The notes: generated by a model from the sequence alone, not told the origin. Positions 49,183-56,914 are shown, counted from the first letter of the stretch. The stretch: 64,000 nucleotides of DNA from Gemmatimonas sp. (GCF_031426495.1 NZ_JANPLK010000040.1:124001-188000); one strand, 5' to 3'. Made by a program: numbers and translations.

Positions 49183-50561
49183 TCCCTCCCGCGCTCACCG
49201 GTGACGCACCGCGCGTGCTCATCGTGGACGACGAAACGGGCATTCTCGATTCGTTGCGCATTCTGCTCAAGAACGAGGGTTTCATCCCCTTCACGGCCCA
49301 TGGTGGCCGTGCCGGCGTGGAGCGCATTCCCGAGCTGCGGCCGGACATCGTGCTCACCGACGTGCGGATGCCCGATGTGAGTGGCGTGCAGGTGTTGAGC
49401 ACGGCGCGTCAGGTCGATCCCGATGTGCCGGTGATTCTGATGACGGCGCAGGCCACGTTGCAGTCCGCCATGCAGGCCGTGAACGAGGGCGCGTTCTACT
49501 ACATCCAAAAGCCGTTTCGTAACGACGAGCTGCTGGCCATCCTGCGTCGTGCCGCCGAGCATCGAAAGCTGCGCGCGGAGAACACCACGCTGAAGCAGGA
49601 GATCAAGCGGCGCGAGCGCACGACCAGCGGCCGTCCGATCGGACGCAGCAAGTCGTGGCTCGACGTGCTGCGTCTCGCCGAAACCGTCGCCCCCACGGAT
49701 TCCACGGTGCTGATCACCGGAGAGTCGGGTACCGGCAAGGAAGTGATCGCGCGATACATCCATGAGTTGAGCACGCGAGCGGACCACAGCTTTCTGTCCA
49801 TCAACTGCGGTGCACTCCCGGAATCTTTGCTGGAGAGTGAACTCTTCGGTCATGTGAAGGGCTCGTTCACCGGCGCAGTCAAGGACAAGACCGGCCTCTT
49901 CACCGCGGCCAATCAGGGCACGTTCTTCCTCGACGAAATCGGCGAGACGACCGCGTCGATCCAGGTGAAACTACTGCGTGTCTTGCAGCAGCGTGAAGTG
50001 ATTCCTGTCGGTGCTACGGAAGCCGTATCGGTGGATACGCGCGTCCTCGCAGCCACCAATCGCGATCTGGAAGAGGAGATCAAGCGCGGCAGCTTCCGGC
50101 CCGACCTCTTCTATCGACTCAACGTGATCGCGGTGCACTTACCGCCGCTCCGTCAGCGTCAGGACGACATCCCGTTGTTGGCGGAGTCGTTCCTCGCCCG
50201 CAGCGCGTTGCTGCGCCATGAAGGCGTGAAGATGCTACGTGACGATACACTCGACGCACTGATGGCATACGCGTGGCCAGGCAACGTGCGTGAGCTCGAG
50301 AACGCGCTTGAACGCGCCGTGATCCTGTCCACCGGCTCGGTGATCGATCCTGACGCCTTGCCCGAGCGCGTGACGGCCCGCCGGGCCGAGCCGCTGGTGA
50401 GTGAACGCACGCCGGTGTCGCCCACGCTTGAAGCCATCGAGCGCGCGTACATCCAGTGGGTGCTGCAGAACGAAGGTGGCAACAAGAGTCGCGCAGCCGA
50501 CATGCTCGGCATCGATCCGTCCACACTGTATCGCAAACTTGCCCGCTACGGAGAAGCCTGA
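49179..50561 (+). CDS. pilR: PilR-like sigma-54-dependent response regulator
   Basis: The 460-residue protein starts at a GTG overlapping the pilS stop. It has a receiver (LIVDDE, Asp in DIVLTDVRMPD near 60, KPFRNDE), an AAA+ central domain (~145-385) and a C-terminal Fis-type helix-turn-helix (NKSRAADMLGIDPSTLYRKLARYGEA). The AAA+ motifs are intact: Walker A GESGTGKE, GSFTGAVKDKTGLF (the sigma-54-contact loop, GSFTGA in place of GAFTGA), Walker B GTFFLDEIGE and an arginine finger region near RPDLFYRLNVI. Three sigma-54 promoters stand downstream of it. It should switch on the pilin genes on phosphorylation by PilS. Confidence 0.94.
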   Translation: MIPPALTGDAPRVLIVDDETGILDSLRILLKNEGFIPFTAHGGRAGVERIPELRPDIVLTDVRMPDVSGVQVLSTARQVDPDVPVILMTAQATLQSAMQAVNEGAFYYIQKPFRNDELLAILRRAAEHRKLRAENTTLKQEIKRRERTTSGRPIGRSKSWLDVLRLAETVAPTDSTVLITGESGTGKEVIARYIHELSTRADHSFLSINCGALPESLLESELFGHVKGSFTGAVKDKTGLFTAANQGTFFLDEIGETTASIQVKLLRVLQQREVIPVGATEAVSVDTRVLAATNRDLEEEIKRGSFRPDLFYRLNVIAVHLPPLRQRQDDIPLLAESFLARSALLRHEGVKMLRDDTLDALMAYAWPGNVRELENALERAVILSTGSVIDPDALPERVTARRAEPLVSERTPVSPTLEAIERAYIQWVLQNEGGNKSRAADMLGIDPSTLYRKLARYGEA

Positions 50562-50563
50562 TC

Positions 50564-50935
50564 ATGCCCACACGGATGCGACGCCGCACCGGTTTCACGA
50601 TCATCGAATTGCTGATCGTGGTGCTGATCATCGGCATTCTGGCGTCGGTGGCGATTGCGAAGTTCGGTGAGTCGAAGCGCCGGGCCTATCTGACGGCGAT
50701 GAAGTCGGATCTGCGCGGACTCGCCACCGTTGCCGAGTCGCGCTACACGTCGGACAACTCGTACGAGAGTGTCGTGGCGCCGCAGGGGTCGGACGGTGTC
50801 ACGCTCACCTTCGTCGGGACGGCGTCGGGATGGTCTGCGACGGCGACACATGCGGGCGTACCAGGCGTCGTCTGCACCATTGCGGCCGGGTCGTCGCTCG
50901 CGGCGAACGCGCCGGGCGAAGCGGTCTGCCAGTAG
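50564..50935 (+). CDS. Type IV pilin, divergent member of the cluster
   Basis: The 123-residue prepilin starts at the ATG at 50564, three bases after pilR, with a GGAGA ribosome site. The leader MPTRMRRRTG is cut before FTIIELLIVVLIIGILASVAI, with the required Glu at mature position 5. The globular part is short, with SGWSATATHAG and two Cys residues (GVVCTIAAG; GEAVCQ) that form the expected pilin disulfide loop. It is similar in plan to the three major pilins that follow but clearly diverged. Cotranscription with pilSR is likely, unlike its neighbours. It could be a minor pilin or an older major pilin. Confidence 0.92.
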   Translation: MPTRMRRRTGFTIIELLIVVLIIGILASVAIAKFGESKRRAYLTAMKSDLRGLATVAESRYTSDNSYESVVAPQGSDGVTLTFVGTASGWSATATHAGVPGVVCTIAAGSSLAANAPGEAVCQ

Positions 50936-51249
50936 CACTCGCGGCGCGTGGCACGTGAAGGTGGCACGTCACGCGTGGCCCGTTTGTCACGCGTAGCGCA
51001 CGGTCGTTACACCGCCGGAATGCGCGCAAAATGCTCTGGGCGCGACGGTCCTTGCACGCTGCAAAGAACCTTGCGAAAGGCAAGACGCGGTGCGCCGAGC
51101 ACGCGGGCGTTGAAATGGTGCAAGTGTTTCAATGACAGTGGGTTAGCGTGGTGCCATCAACCTGGCAAGGCAGTTGCCATAAGCCATGGTGTCGCGTCGG
51201 ACACCACCACGGGTGACCAGCGTCGCTAGACCCCCACTGGAGAAGTCAT
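50936..51249. other. Pilin promoter region with palindromes (314 bases without a gene)
   Basis: Besides the sigma-54 promoter at 51163-51178 it contains palindromes at 51052-51064 (TTGCA-CGC-TGCAA), 51070-51084 (CTTGC-GAAAG-GCAAG) and 51110-51132 (TTGAAA-N11-TTTCAA). They lie ~30-110 bases upstream of the promoter, where NtrC-type activators bind, so they are candidate PilR sites. No gene is seen. Confidence 0.5.
51163..51178 (+). promoter_or_regulatory. Sigma-54 promoter of the first major pilin gene
   Basis: TGGCAAGGCAGTTGCC matches TGGCAC-N5-TTGCW with the exact GG-N10-GC spacing (GG at 51164-51165, GC at 51176-51177). It is 72 bases before the pilin ATG. The four TTGC/TGGC core positions are perfect. 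Confidence 0.88.
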
Positions 51250-51624
51250 ATGAAGCGCACTCGCAAGGGTTTTACCCTCATCGAACTCCTGATCGTCGTC
51301 GTGATCATCGGCATTCTTGCCGCGATCGCAATCCCGAAGTTTGCGGACACGAAGCGCAAGGCGTATGTGACGGCCATGAAGTCGGATCTGAAGAACATGG
51401 TGTCGTCCGCGGAAGCGTACTTCTCGGACAACAACACCTACGCCGGCTACGCGGCTCCGACGGGTTCGTCGGGTGTCTCGCTGACGTTCGTGGGTTCGGC
51501 GACGGGTTGGGCGGGCACGGCGACGCATGCGAACGCGGCCGGCGCCACCTGCTCGATCGGTGCTGGCACGGACACGCCGGCCGGCCTCGCCGAAGGCCAG
51601 CCGGGCGGCGCGACCTGCAAGTAA
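51250..51624 (+). CDS. pilA: Major type IV pilin, copy 1 of 3
   Basis: A 124-residue type IVa prepilin. The short basic leader MKRTRKG is cleaved and methylated at Phe8. The mature helix FTLIELLIVVVIIGILAAIAI has Glu at mature position 5. The C-terminal globular domain has Cys101 and Cys123 forming the disulfide loop. A GATGGCG-type hairpin and a Rho-independent terminator follow. It differs from copy 2 at only three residues (2, 63, 107) and from copy 3 at five (2, 83, 88, 105, 108). Its own sigma-54 promoter lies 72 bases upstream. This arrangement would make a strongly expressed pilus subunit controlled by PilR. Confidence 0.96.
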   Translation: MKRTRKGFTLIELLIVVVIIGILAAIAIPKFADTKRKAYVTAMKSDLKNMVSSAEAYFSDNNTYAGYAAPTGSSGVSLTFVGSATGWAGTATHANAAGATCSIGAGTDTPAGLAEGQPGGATCK

Positions 51625-51629
51625 TGTCT

Positions 51630-51659
51630 CACGATGGCGAAGCACTGCTTCGCCTCGTG
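51630..51659 (+). terminator. First hairpin after pilin copy 1
   Basis: GGCGAAGC (51636-51643) pairs with GCTTCGCC (51647-51654) with a 3-base loop, and CACGA/TCGTG arms extend it to 13 bp with one bulge. It lacks a T-run and precedes the terminator proper, so it may stabilise the pilin mRNA. Confidence 0.6.
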
Positions 51660-51679
51660 TAGGACAACCTGAAGGGGGG

Positions 51680-51708
51680 AAGGGGTCGAGCGTTTGCTCG
51701 GCCCCTTT
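51680..51708 (+). terminator. Intrinsic terminator of pilin copy 1
   Basis: AAGGGGTCGAGC (51680-51691) pairs with GCTCGGCCCCTT (51696-51707) with one G-T pair, a GTTT loop and a short T tail. Confidence 0.8.
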
Positions 51709-51868
51709 GCCGTTCCCGCTCCCCTCGTCGGCAGCGATCCGCGTGACTCGGGGCGAATCAGGGCATTCTGCGGAAAGATCGCGTAATGACAGGGTGTCCG
51801 CGACACGCGGTGTTCGCGGCGAACTCGTAACACCATTGATTTGAGCGACTTGTGCCGGTGCGTGCGCG

Positions 51869-51884
51869 TGGTACGCGCTGTGCC
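51869..51884 (+). promoter_or_regulatory. Sigma-54 promoter of pilin copy 2
   Basis: TGGTACGCGCTGTGCC fits GG-N10-GC exactly (GG 51870-51871, GC 51882-51883), with two mismatches from the consensus (the C of TGGC and the first T of TTGC). It lies 60 bases before the pilin ATG at 51944. Confidence 0.72.
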
Positions 51885-51943
51885 TTGATGCCAGTCGACG
51901 ACGCGGGCATCTGGTTCGCGCGCCTTCTTCTACGGAGCTCATC

Positions 51944-52318
51944 ATGAATCGCACGCGCAAGGGCTTTACCCTCATCGAACTCCTGATCGTCGTCGTCATC
52001 ATCGGCATTCTCGCCGCGATCGCGATCCCGAAGTTCGCCGACACCAAGCGCAAGGCCTACGTGACGGCCATGAAGTCGGACCTGAAGAACATGGTGTCGT
52101 CGGCTGAAGCGTATTTCTCGGATAACAACAGCTACGCGGGCTATGCGGCACCGACCGGTTCATCGGGTGTCTCGCTAACGTTCGTGGGTTCGGCGACGGG
52201 TTGGGCGGGCACGGCGACGCATGCGAACGCGGCCGGCGCTACCTGTTCGATCGGCGCTGGCTCGGACACGCCGGCTGGTCTCGCCGAAGGACAGCCGGGC
52301 GGCGCCACCTGCAAGTAA
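51944..52318 (+). CDS. pilA: Major type IV pilin, copy 2 of 3
   Basis: A 124-residue prepilin differing from copy 1 only at Asn2 for Lys, Ser63 for Thr and Ser107 for Thr. The cleavage site, mature N-terminal helix, Glu5, and Cys pair are unchanged. Synonymous third-base differences are scattered along the gene, so the copies have diverged at silent sites while the protein is conserved. Transcribed from its own sigma-54 promoter and closed by a perfect terminator. Whether all copies are expressed together is unknown. Confidence 0.96.
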   Translation: MNRTRKGFTLIELLIVVVIIGILAAIAIPKFADTKRKAYVTAMKSDLKNMVSSAEAYFSDNNSYAGYAAPTGSSGVSLTFVGSATGWAGTATHANAAGATCSIGAGSDTPAGLAEGQPGGATCK

Positions 52319-52353
52319 TGGCCGTGGCGGCGTAGCGCCGCTGCCGCGCGTAA

Positions 52354-52382
52354 AAGGGGTCGGGCTCTTGCCCGACCCCTTT
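52354..52382 (+). terminator. Intrinsic terminator of pilin copy 2
   Basis: AAGGGGTCGGGC (52354-52365) pairs perfectly with GCCCGACCCCTT (52370-52381/2) with a TCTT loop and a TTTG tail. Confidence 0.85.
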
Positions 52383-52536
52383 GTCGTTGGTGGTCACGCG
52401 TACGTGGTGTGCGCACGTGGAGATGCCGTTGCACATTGCGTGAAATTCGCGAAATGAAAGCAATCGCGCGCCGGCCCTTCCGCGCGTCACGAATGGAAAG
52501 CGTTCAGCATCAATAGCTTGCGCGAACTGCGCGCGG

Positions 52537-52552
52537 TGGTACGCACGTTGCC
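52537..52552 (+). promoter_or_regulatory. Sigma-54 promoter of pilin copy 3
   Basis: TGGTACGCACGTTGCC has the GG-N10-GC spacing (GG 52538-52539, GC 52550-52551) and a perfect TTGC. It resembles the promoter of copy 2 in its -24 half. It is 63 bases before the ATG at 52615. Confidence 0.85.
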
Positions 52553-52614
52553 ATTCATCGAGTCAACGAAACGGGCATCGAGGCCCGGTCGGACCCCCCG
52601 AATGGAGACGGATC

Positions 52615-52989
52615 ATGCAGCGCACGCGCAAGGGCTTTACCCTCATCGAACTTCTCATCGTCGTCGTGATCATCGGCATTCTCGCCGCGATCGCGATCCC
52701 GAAGTTTGCCGACACCAAGCGCAAGGCGTACGTGACGGCCATGAAGTCGGACCTGAAGAACATGGTATCGTCGGCCGAAGCGTACTTCTCGGACAACAAC
52801 ACGTACGCCGGCTATGCGGCACCGACCGGTTCGTCGGGCGTTTCGCTGACCTTCGTTGGCGCAGCGACGGGTTGGTCTGGTACCGCCACGCACGCCAACG
52901 CGGCGGGCGCGACCTGCTCGATCGGAACGGGCACCAGCACGCCGGCCGGCCTCGCCGAAGGCCAGCCGGGCGGCGCCACCTGCAAGTAA
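52615..52989 (+). CDS. pilA: Major type IV pilin, copy 3 of 3
   Basis: A 124-residue prepilin with five changes from copy 1 (Gln2, Ala83, Ser88, Thr105, Ser108), all outside the N-terminal helix. Four lie in the strands and loop around the disulfide, where pilin surface variation normally occurs. Cys101 and Cys123, the cleavage site and Glu5 are kept. It has its own sigma-54 promoter and terminator, and is followed 190 bases later by an orphan kinase gene. Confidence 0.96.
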   Translation: MQRTRKGFTLIELLIVVVIIGILAAIAIPKFADTKRKAYVTAMKSDLKNMVSSAEAYFSDNNTYAGYAAPTGSSGVSLTFVGAATGWSGTATHANAAGATCSIGTGTSTPAGLAEGQPGGATCK

Positions 52990-53072
52990 GACAGGCGTGA
53001 CTGCATCGGCGGTGCGCGTGGTCGCACTCACGAGGTAGCACCGAGGCGTCGCGGGTCACCGCGGGCCTCGCG

Positions 53073-53103
53073 AGAGGGGCCGAGCAGATGCTCGGCCCCT
53101 CTT
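53073..53103 (+). terminator. Intrinsic terminator of pilin copy 3
   Basis: AGAGGGGCCGAGC (53073-53085) pairs with GCTCGGCCCCTCT (53090-53102) around an AGAT loop and ends in a short T tail. Confidence 0.85.
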
Positions 53104-53176
53104 GGCTATGCTGGGATTTCACCCGTGATGCTGCTACCCCGTTGCCACGGACGCTCGCGGCACGCATCCTCCGCAG

Positions 53177-54385
53177 GTGCTCGCCATCCCGACTCCTCGC
53201 ATCCATCAACGACTCAAGCAGGTGCTCGTCCTCGCCAGCGGCAGTGCGCTGGCGGCGATCATCCTGACCATGTGGGTCACCGAATACCTTCCCCCGTACC
53301 TCCGGTGGCCGCTCGTCGTGCTGCTGGTGGTCCTGGTGTCGATCGTGTGGGTCAGTGTGCTTCGACGACAAGTCGTCGAGCTGGTCGAGATTCCGCTGGC
53401 CCAATGTGTGGAAGCGGCCGAAGCGATTGCCGACGGCGACAACAGCCGCCGGGTGCCGGTCGGACAGACCCACGAGTTCGCGCAACTCGCCACCAGCATC
53501 AATCGCATGACCGAGCAGATGCTGGCGGCCACGCAGTCGCGGATGCGGATCGAGAAATTGGCGACCATGGGCCGCATCGCCGCCGGCATCTCGCACGAAA
53601 TCGGCAATCCGTTGTCGGCCATCGCAAACTACGCGCACGTGCTGCGCATGCGCACCGCGGACGTGCCGGGTACCGCGGAACCGATCGACGCGCTCGAGCA
53701 CGAGATCACGCGCATTGACCGCATCATGCGTGGGCTGCTCGATTACGCACGGCCGCGACGTCTCACGCCGAAGCCTATCGTGGTGGATGAGGTGATCGAC
53801 GACGTCGTTCGGCTGCTCAACGATCAAGGGATCGTGCGCCGCTTCCGCGTGACGCGCGGGCTCGAAGCGCCCGAGGGCATCGTGTACGCCGAGCGGCATG
53901 ACCTCGAGCAGGTCTTCGTGAACCTGCTGCTCAATGCGGTCGACGCCATGGATCGCGAGGGTGACGTGGTGATCAACAGTCGCATCAACGACGCCGAGTC
54001 GATTACGGAAGCGATCGACAAGCGCCGCACCGACCCGACGCCGCAGCGTTGGACGCACCGGCCCAGCAAGCGCGCGCTGGCCTGGCTCTCCCGCCCGGAG
54101 TCGCCGTCGCGCTTCCTGCAGATCGTCATGGCGGATTCGGGCACTGGCGTCGCGCCAGAAGACGAGGAGCGCATCTTCGAGCCGTTCTTCTCGACGAAGC
54201 AGCCGGGCAAGGGCACCGGACTGGGGCTCGCGATCGTGGCCAGTACGATCGAGAATCTTGGGGGTACGATCTGGGTGCAACGCGCGCGCGAAGGTGGTGC
54301 GGCGTTCGTGATTCTGCTGCCGCTGCATTCAGGATCGAGCGGGCTTCCGGCGCTCACGTCGGGCGAACGACCTGCGGTGGTATGA
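53177..54385 (+). CDS. HAMP-domain membrane histidine kinase within the pilus locus
   Basis: The 402-residue kinase starts at a GTG at 53177. Two membrane helices (~15-35 and 40-65) are joined by a very short periplasmic loop, so there is no external sensor domain. A HAMP-type linker follows (IPLAQCVEAAEAIADGDNS..., HEFAQLATSINRMTEQ), then HisKA with H-box SHEIGNPLSAIANYA and HATPase with VFVNLLLNAVDAMDREGDV, DSGTGVAPEDE and GKGTGLGLAI. A basic insertion of ~40 residues (RRTDPTPQRWTHRPSKRAL) lies between the N and G1 boxes. It resembles the NtrB/ZraS family. No regulator gene adjoins it except PilR 3 kb upstream, so it may be a second input to PilR. Confidence 0.88.
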   Translation: MLAIPTPRIHQRLKQVLVLASGSALAAIILTMWVTEYLPPYLRWPLVVLLVVLVSIVWVSVLRRQVVELVEIPLAQCVEAAEAIADGDNSRRVPVGQTHEFAQLATSINRMTEQMLAATQSRMRIEKLATMGRIAAGISHEIGNPLSAIANYAHVLRMRTADVPGTAEPIDALEHEITRIDRIMRGLLDYARPRRLTPKPIVVDEVIDDVVRLLNDQGIVRRFRVTRGLEAPEGIVYAERHDLEQVFVNLLLNAVDAMDREGDVVINSRINDAESITEAIDKRRTDPTPQRWTHRPSKRALAWLSRPESPSRFLQIVMADSGTGVAPEDEERIFEPFFSTKQPGKGTGLGLAIVASTIENLGGTIWVQRAREGGAAFVILLPLHSGSSGLPALTSGERPAVV

Positions 54386-54442
54386 TCCAGCGCGCTCGAT
54401 TTCGGTGACACCTCGGGGGCGTGGTCGCGCTACTGTGCGGCC

Positions 54443-54823
54443 ATGCCTTCCCCGATTCGCCCGCGTCGCGGGCATTTGCTTATCGAGTGCCTCATGGCGC
54501 TCGTGCTGGTGGCGATCGCCAGTCTGGTGCTCGCGACCACGTCGGTTTCCATGGCCACGCTGGGCGACGATGCGCTCCAATTGGCCCGTGCCCAGCGTGA
54601 GCAGGCGAACGCCGCCGGGCGTGCGTTGCTGGCGCCGTGCGATACCGCTGCCGGCGGCGTGGCCATCACGCGGTGGCCGACGGCTCGACTGCGCGTCGAT
54701 GAGGCCCTGACAAGCGACGGCGCGCTACATCGCAGTCGGGTCAACGTGCGTTGGATCGCGTCGGCGCTGGCCACTGATGCCTCGCGCGAGTTGCGCGTCA
54801 GCAGCGCGGCCCGGTGCCGATGA
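54443..54823 (+). CDS. Minor prepilin, PilV/GspI-like
   Basis: A 126-residue prepilin. The leader MPSPIRPRRG is followed by HLLIECLMALVLVAIASLVL, with Glu at mature position 5 and a hydrophobic helix. The C-terminal domain is short (ALHRSRVNVRWIASALATDA..., ending SSAARCR). Size and order (before a longer J-like prepilin and a K-like one) match the I subunit of the tip complex that starts pilus assembly. Its ATG lies 57 bases after the kinase stop, and its stop overlaps the start of the next gene (ATGA). Confidence 0.85.
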   Translation: MPSPIRPRRGHLLIECLMALVLVAIASLVLATTSVSMATLGDDALQLARAQREQANAAGRALLAPCDTAAGGVAITRWPTARLRVDEALTSDGALHRSRVNVRWIASALATDASRELRVSSAARCR

Positions 54824-55713
54824 GTCGCGGCGCGCGCCGTCGACGCGGAGGCTCGCTCGTGGAGCTGCTGGTTGCGCTCCCGATCGCTGCGCTGCTCGCG
54901 GTCGCCGCGGCAGCCACGTTGATCGGCGCCTGGCGGCTGGCGCGCCGAGCCGAATCGTCGCAGGGCGGTGCTCGCGAACTGCGCCATGCGCAGGCCGCAT
55001 TCGAAAGTGAGCTGCGGCCGCTGCGCGCCGGTGATATCCAGGTACTGAGTGACACGGCGATCGAGTTTGACGCACTCGTCGGTGCGGGCGTGGCGTGCGC
55101 GGCCGCCGTCGGGTTACCCGGCAGCAGCGATCGTGTGGAGATGGTGTCCGCGGACCCCACCGAGGCACGTGGCGTGTCGTGGGCAAGCAGCGTGCAGATC
55201 GGTGATGCGTTGTCATTGTGGCGTACGAACCCAGATAGTGTGTCGTCGCTCATCGAACACCGCACGACCGTGCGCGACATCAGCTGGGGGGCGGCGTGCA
55301 ACGCCTCGCCCTGGATGGCCGGATGGGCCGATCGACGAACCGTGCGCCTCACTCTGACCGACGCGAGTCCGTCCGCGCTTGCGATCGGCGCGCCGGTCGC
55401 GGTGCATCGCCGCAGGCGACTGACACTGTATCGCAGCGGTGTCCTGTGGTACGTGGGCCGGCGCACACGAACCGGCGGTGTGTGGGATGTCGTCCAGCCT
55501 GTGGCGGGGCCGCTTTTATCGCCCACACAGCGCGGAATGACAGCACGACTGCTCGACGGCACCGGTACCCCCACGCTACGTATCGCGGACGCCGCCGCCG
55601 TGCGCATCGAACTCCGCGCCGATCGCGCACCAGACGGGCGCACCGCAGCGCGTCGAGATACAGCTGCTTTTGAGGTGGTACTTCGGGCGGAAAGTGCGCA
55701 GCGCCGCCGCTGA
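54820..55713 (+). CDS. Minor prepilin, PilW/GspJ-like
   Basis: A 297-residue prepilin from the ATG at 54820, overlapping the previous stop; a GTG at 54814 is possible. The basic leader SRGARRRRG precedes GSLVELLVALPIAALLAVAAA with Glu at mature position 5. The C-terminal domain is beta-rich (DTAIEFDALVGAGVACAAAVGLP; DRRTVRLTLTDASPS; RRLTLYRSGVLWYVGRRTRTGGVWDVVQPV), typical of the J/PilW subunit. Likely part of the initiating tip complex with the neighbours. Overlaps the K-like gene by about 20 bases. Confidence 0.85.
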   Translation: MSRGARRRRGGSLVELLVALPIAALLAVAAAATLIGAWRLARRAESSQGGARELRHAQAAFESELRPLRAGDIQVLSDTAIEFDALVGAGVACAAAVGLPGSSDRVEMVSADPTEARGVSWASSVQIGDALSLWRTNPDSVSSLIEHRTTVRDISWGAACNASPWMAGWADRRTVRLTLTDASPSALAIGAPVAVHRRRRLTLYRSGVLWYVGRRTRTGGVWDVVQPVAGPLLSPTQRGMTARLLDGTGTPTLRIADAAAVRIELRADRAPDGRTAARRDTAAFEVVLRAESAQRRR

Positions 55714-56746
55714 ACGCGCTCGGCGCGCCGGGTTCGTTCTGCCGTTCGTCGTGGTGGCGACGGCAATGGTCGCCGTCCTCGCGCTGGCGGCGATCAGCAC
55801 GAGCTGGCGCGGGCATCGCGCTACGCGCTTGGCCGCCAACGGGGTGCGCGCACAGTTTGCCGGCGACGAAGGGGTGGCGCTGCAGCTCGATGCGTGGCCC
55901 GCCGACTCGCTGGCGGCACTGCCACCAGGCGCGACTATCTCGACGCGCCTGACGACGGCCGTGGGAGATAGCGTGCGCGTGAGGATCACCCGCACGCACC
56001 CGCTGGCCGCGTGGTTGACGGCTGATGTGGCACTCGAGCCACGAGGGACGCCCGGCCTTGTCCGACGACACGTGACTCGCGTCGTGTCGCTCGAGCCGCC
56101 GGTACTGCCCATCGTTGGCGCACTCACCGCGATCGCCGCCGTGTACGGACAGGATCCAACCACGATCGACGGACGCGACTTCGCCGATGGCAGCGATGCG
56201 TGCGGGGCATTGCGCGACACCCTCTCGCTCGTACCGGTGGCCTCGAGTGCGCTACGCGCGTCGGGCGGCGGAACATGGACGACCCTTCCGGCGTCACAGA
56301 CGCTCGCGGATACCGCAGCGGTGCGTGCGACGTTCGAGCGGGCGTGGCTCTCCCTGAGGGCCCGGAGCCCTGTCCGCGTATCGGATTCCACGCCGCAGCT
56401 GTTGACGGCGTCACGCGGCTGGCATGCCCTGTTACTCGATGGGCCGGTCGTCACCGTGCGGGCGCCGTCGGAATGGCGCGGCCTGCTCGCGGTGAACGGT
56501 GATCTCGTCGTGTCGGGACGGCTCGACGTCGAGGGCGTCGTGGTGGTGCGCGGACACCTCGACGTGCGCGGCGCGGCGCTCCGCATTCGCGGTGCGCTCA
56601 TCGTCGCGTCACTCGGACATCCCTCGGTGCAACTCGGCGACCAGACCGCACTGCGATACGATCGCTGCGCCGTACAGCTGGCATTAGCCACGATCGCGGT
56701 GCCACGCGCGCAGCCATTCTCACGCTGGTATTCGCCGTTGCACTGA
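55694..56746 (+). CDS. Minor prepilin-like protein, PilX/GspK-like, with a beta-rich C-terminus
   Basis: From the GTG at 55694 the product is 350 residues; a TTG at 55670 is the longest option. The leader RRAG precedes FVLPFVVVATAMVAVLALAAI. Glu at mature position 5 is absent (Phe there), as in K-type tip subunits, which cap the tip. The middle is mixed and mostly unrecognised. The last ~80 residues (GLLAVNGDLVVSGRLDVEGVVVVRGHLDVRGAALRIRGALIV pattern) alternate short strands in the manner of a right-handed beta-helix or bactofilin-like fold. It completes the I-J-K set before pilM. Its stop lies 223 bases before pilM. Confidence 0.75.
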   Translation: MRSAAAERARRAGFVLPFVVVATAMVAVLALAAISTSWRGHRATRLAANGVRAQFAGDEGVALQLDAWPADSLAALPPGATISTRLTTAVGDSVRVRITRTHPLAAWLTADVALEPRGTPGLVRRHVTRVVSLEPPVLPIVGALTAIAAVYGQDPTTIDGRDFADGSDACGALRDTLSLVPVASSALRASGGGTWTTLPASQTLADTAAVRATFERAWLSLRARSPVRVSDSTPQLLTASRGWHALLLDGPVVTVRAPSEWRGLLAVNGDLVVSGRLDVEGVVVVRGHLDVRGAALRIRGALIVASLGHPSVQLGDQTALRYDRCAVQLALATIAVPRAQPFSRWYSPLH

Positions 56747-56855
56747 CCGTTGAGCGGTCAGAACGCCCGATTGCGAAGGATCCGAGAACGGGCCGGCACT
56801 GTCACGGTGTGGGCAGTCGTACCGGCCGTTCCCCTAGTAGAGGGCGTTACCTCGT

Positions 56856-56914
56856 GAGGGGACGGTCGTTTGAAGGATGACATGCCCGGTGAAGGCAGGT
56901 CAATCTGTCCCCTC
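56856..56914 (+). promoter_or_regulatory. Possible structured leader RNA before pilM
   Basis: GAGGGGAC (56856-56863) pairs with GTCCCCTC (56907-56914). Inside it GATGAC-a-TGCC pairs with GGCA-g-GTCAATC with small bulges, giving a stacked stem of three parts, 55 bases before the ATG at 56970. This could be a regulatory RNA or attenuator in front of the pilMNOPQ operon. It does not match the c-di-GMP-I motif by eye. Confidence 0.4.

Noticed and set aside
50564..52989. Possible CRISPR or phage-type tandem array
   Set aside because: The repeat unit is a whole pilin gene with start, stop, promoter and terminator; there are no short repeats with spacers.
51186..53031. Several other frames over the pilin genes repeated in near-identical form
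   Set aside because: Their similarity to each other comes only from the pilin duplication; they carry no ribosome site and are out-of-frame translations.
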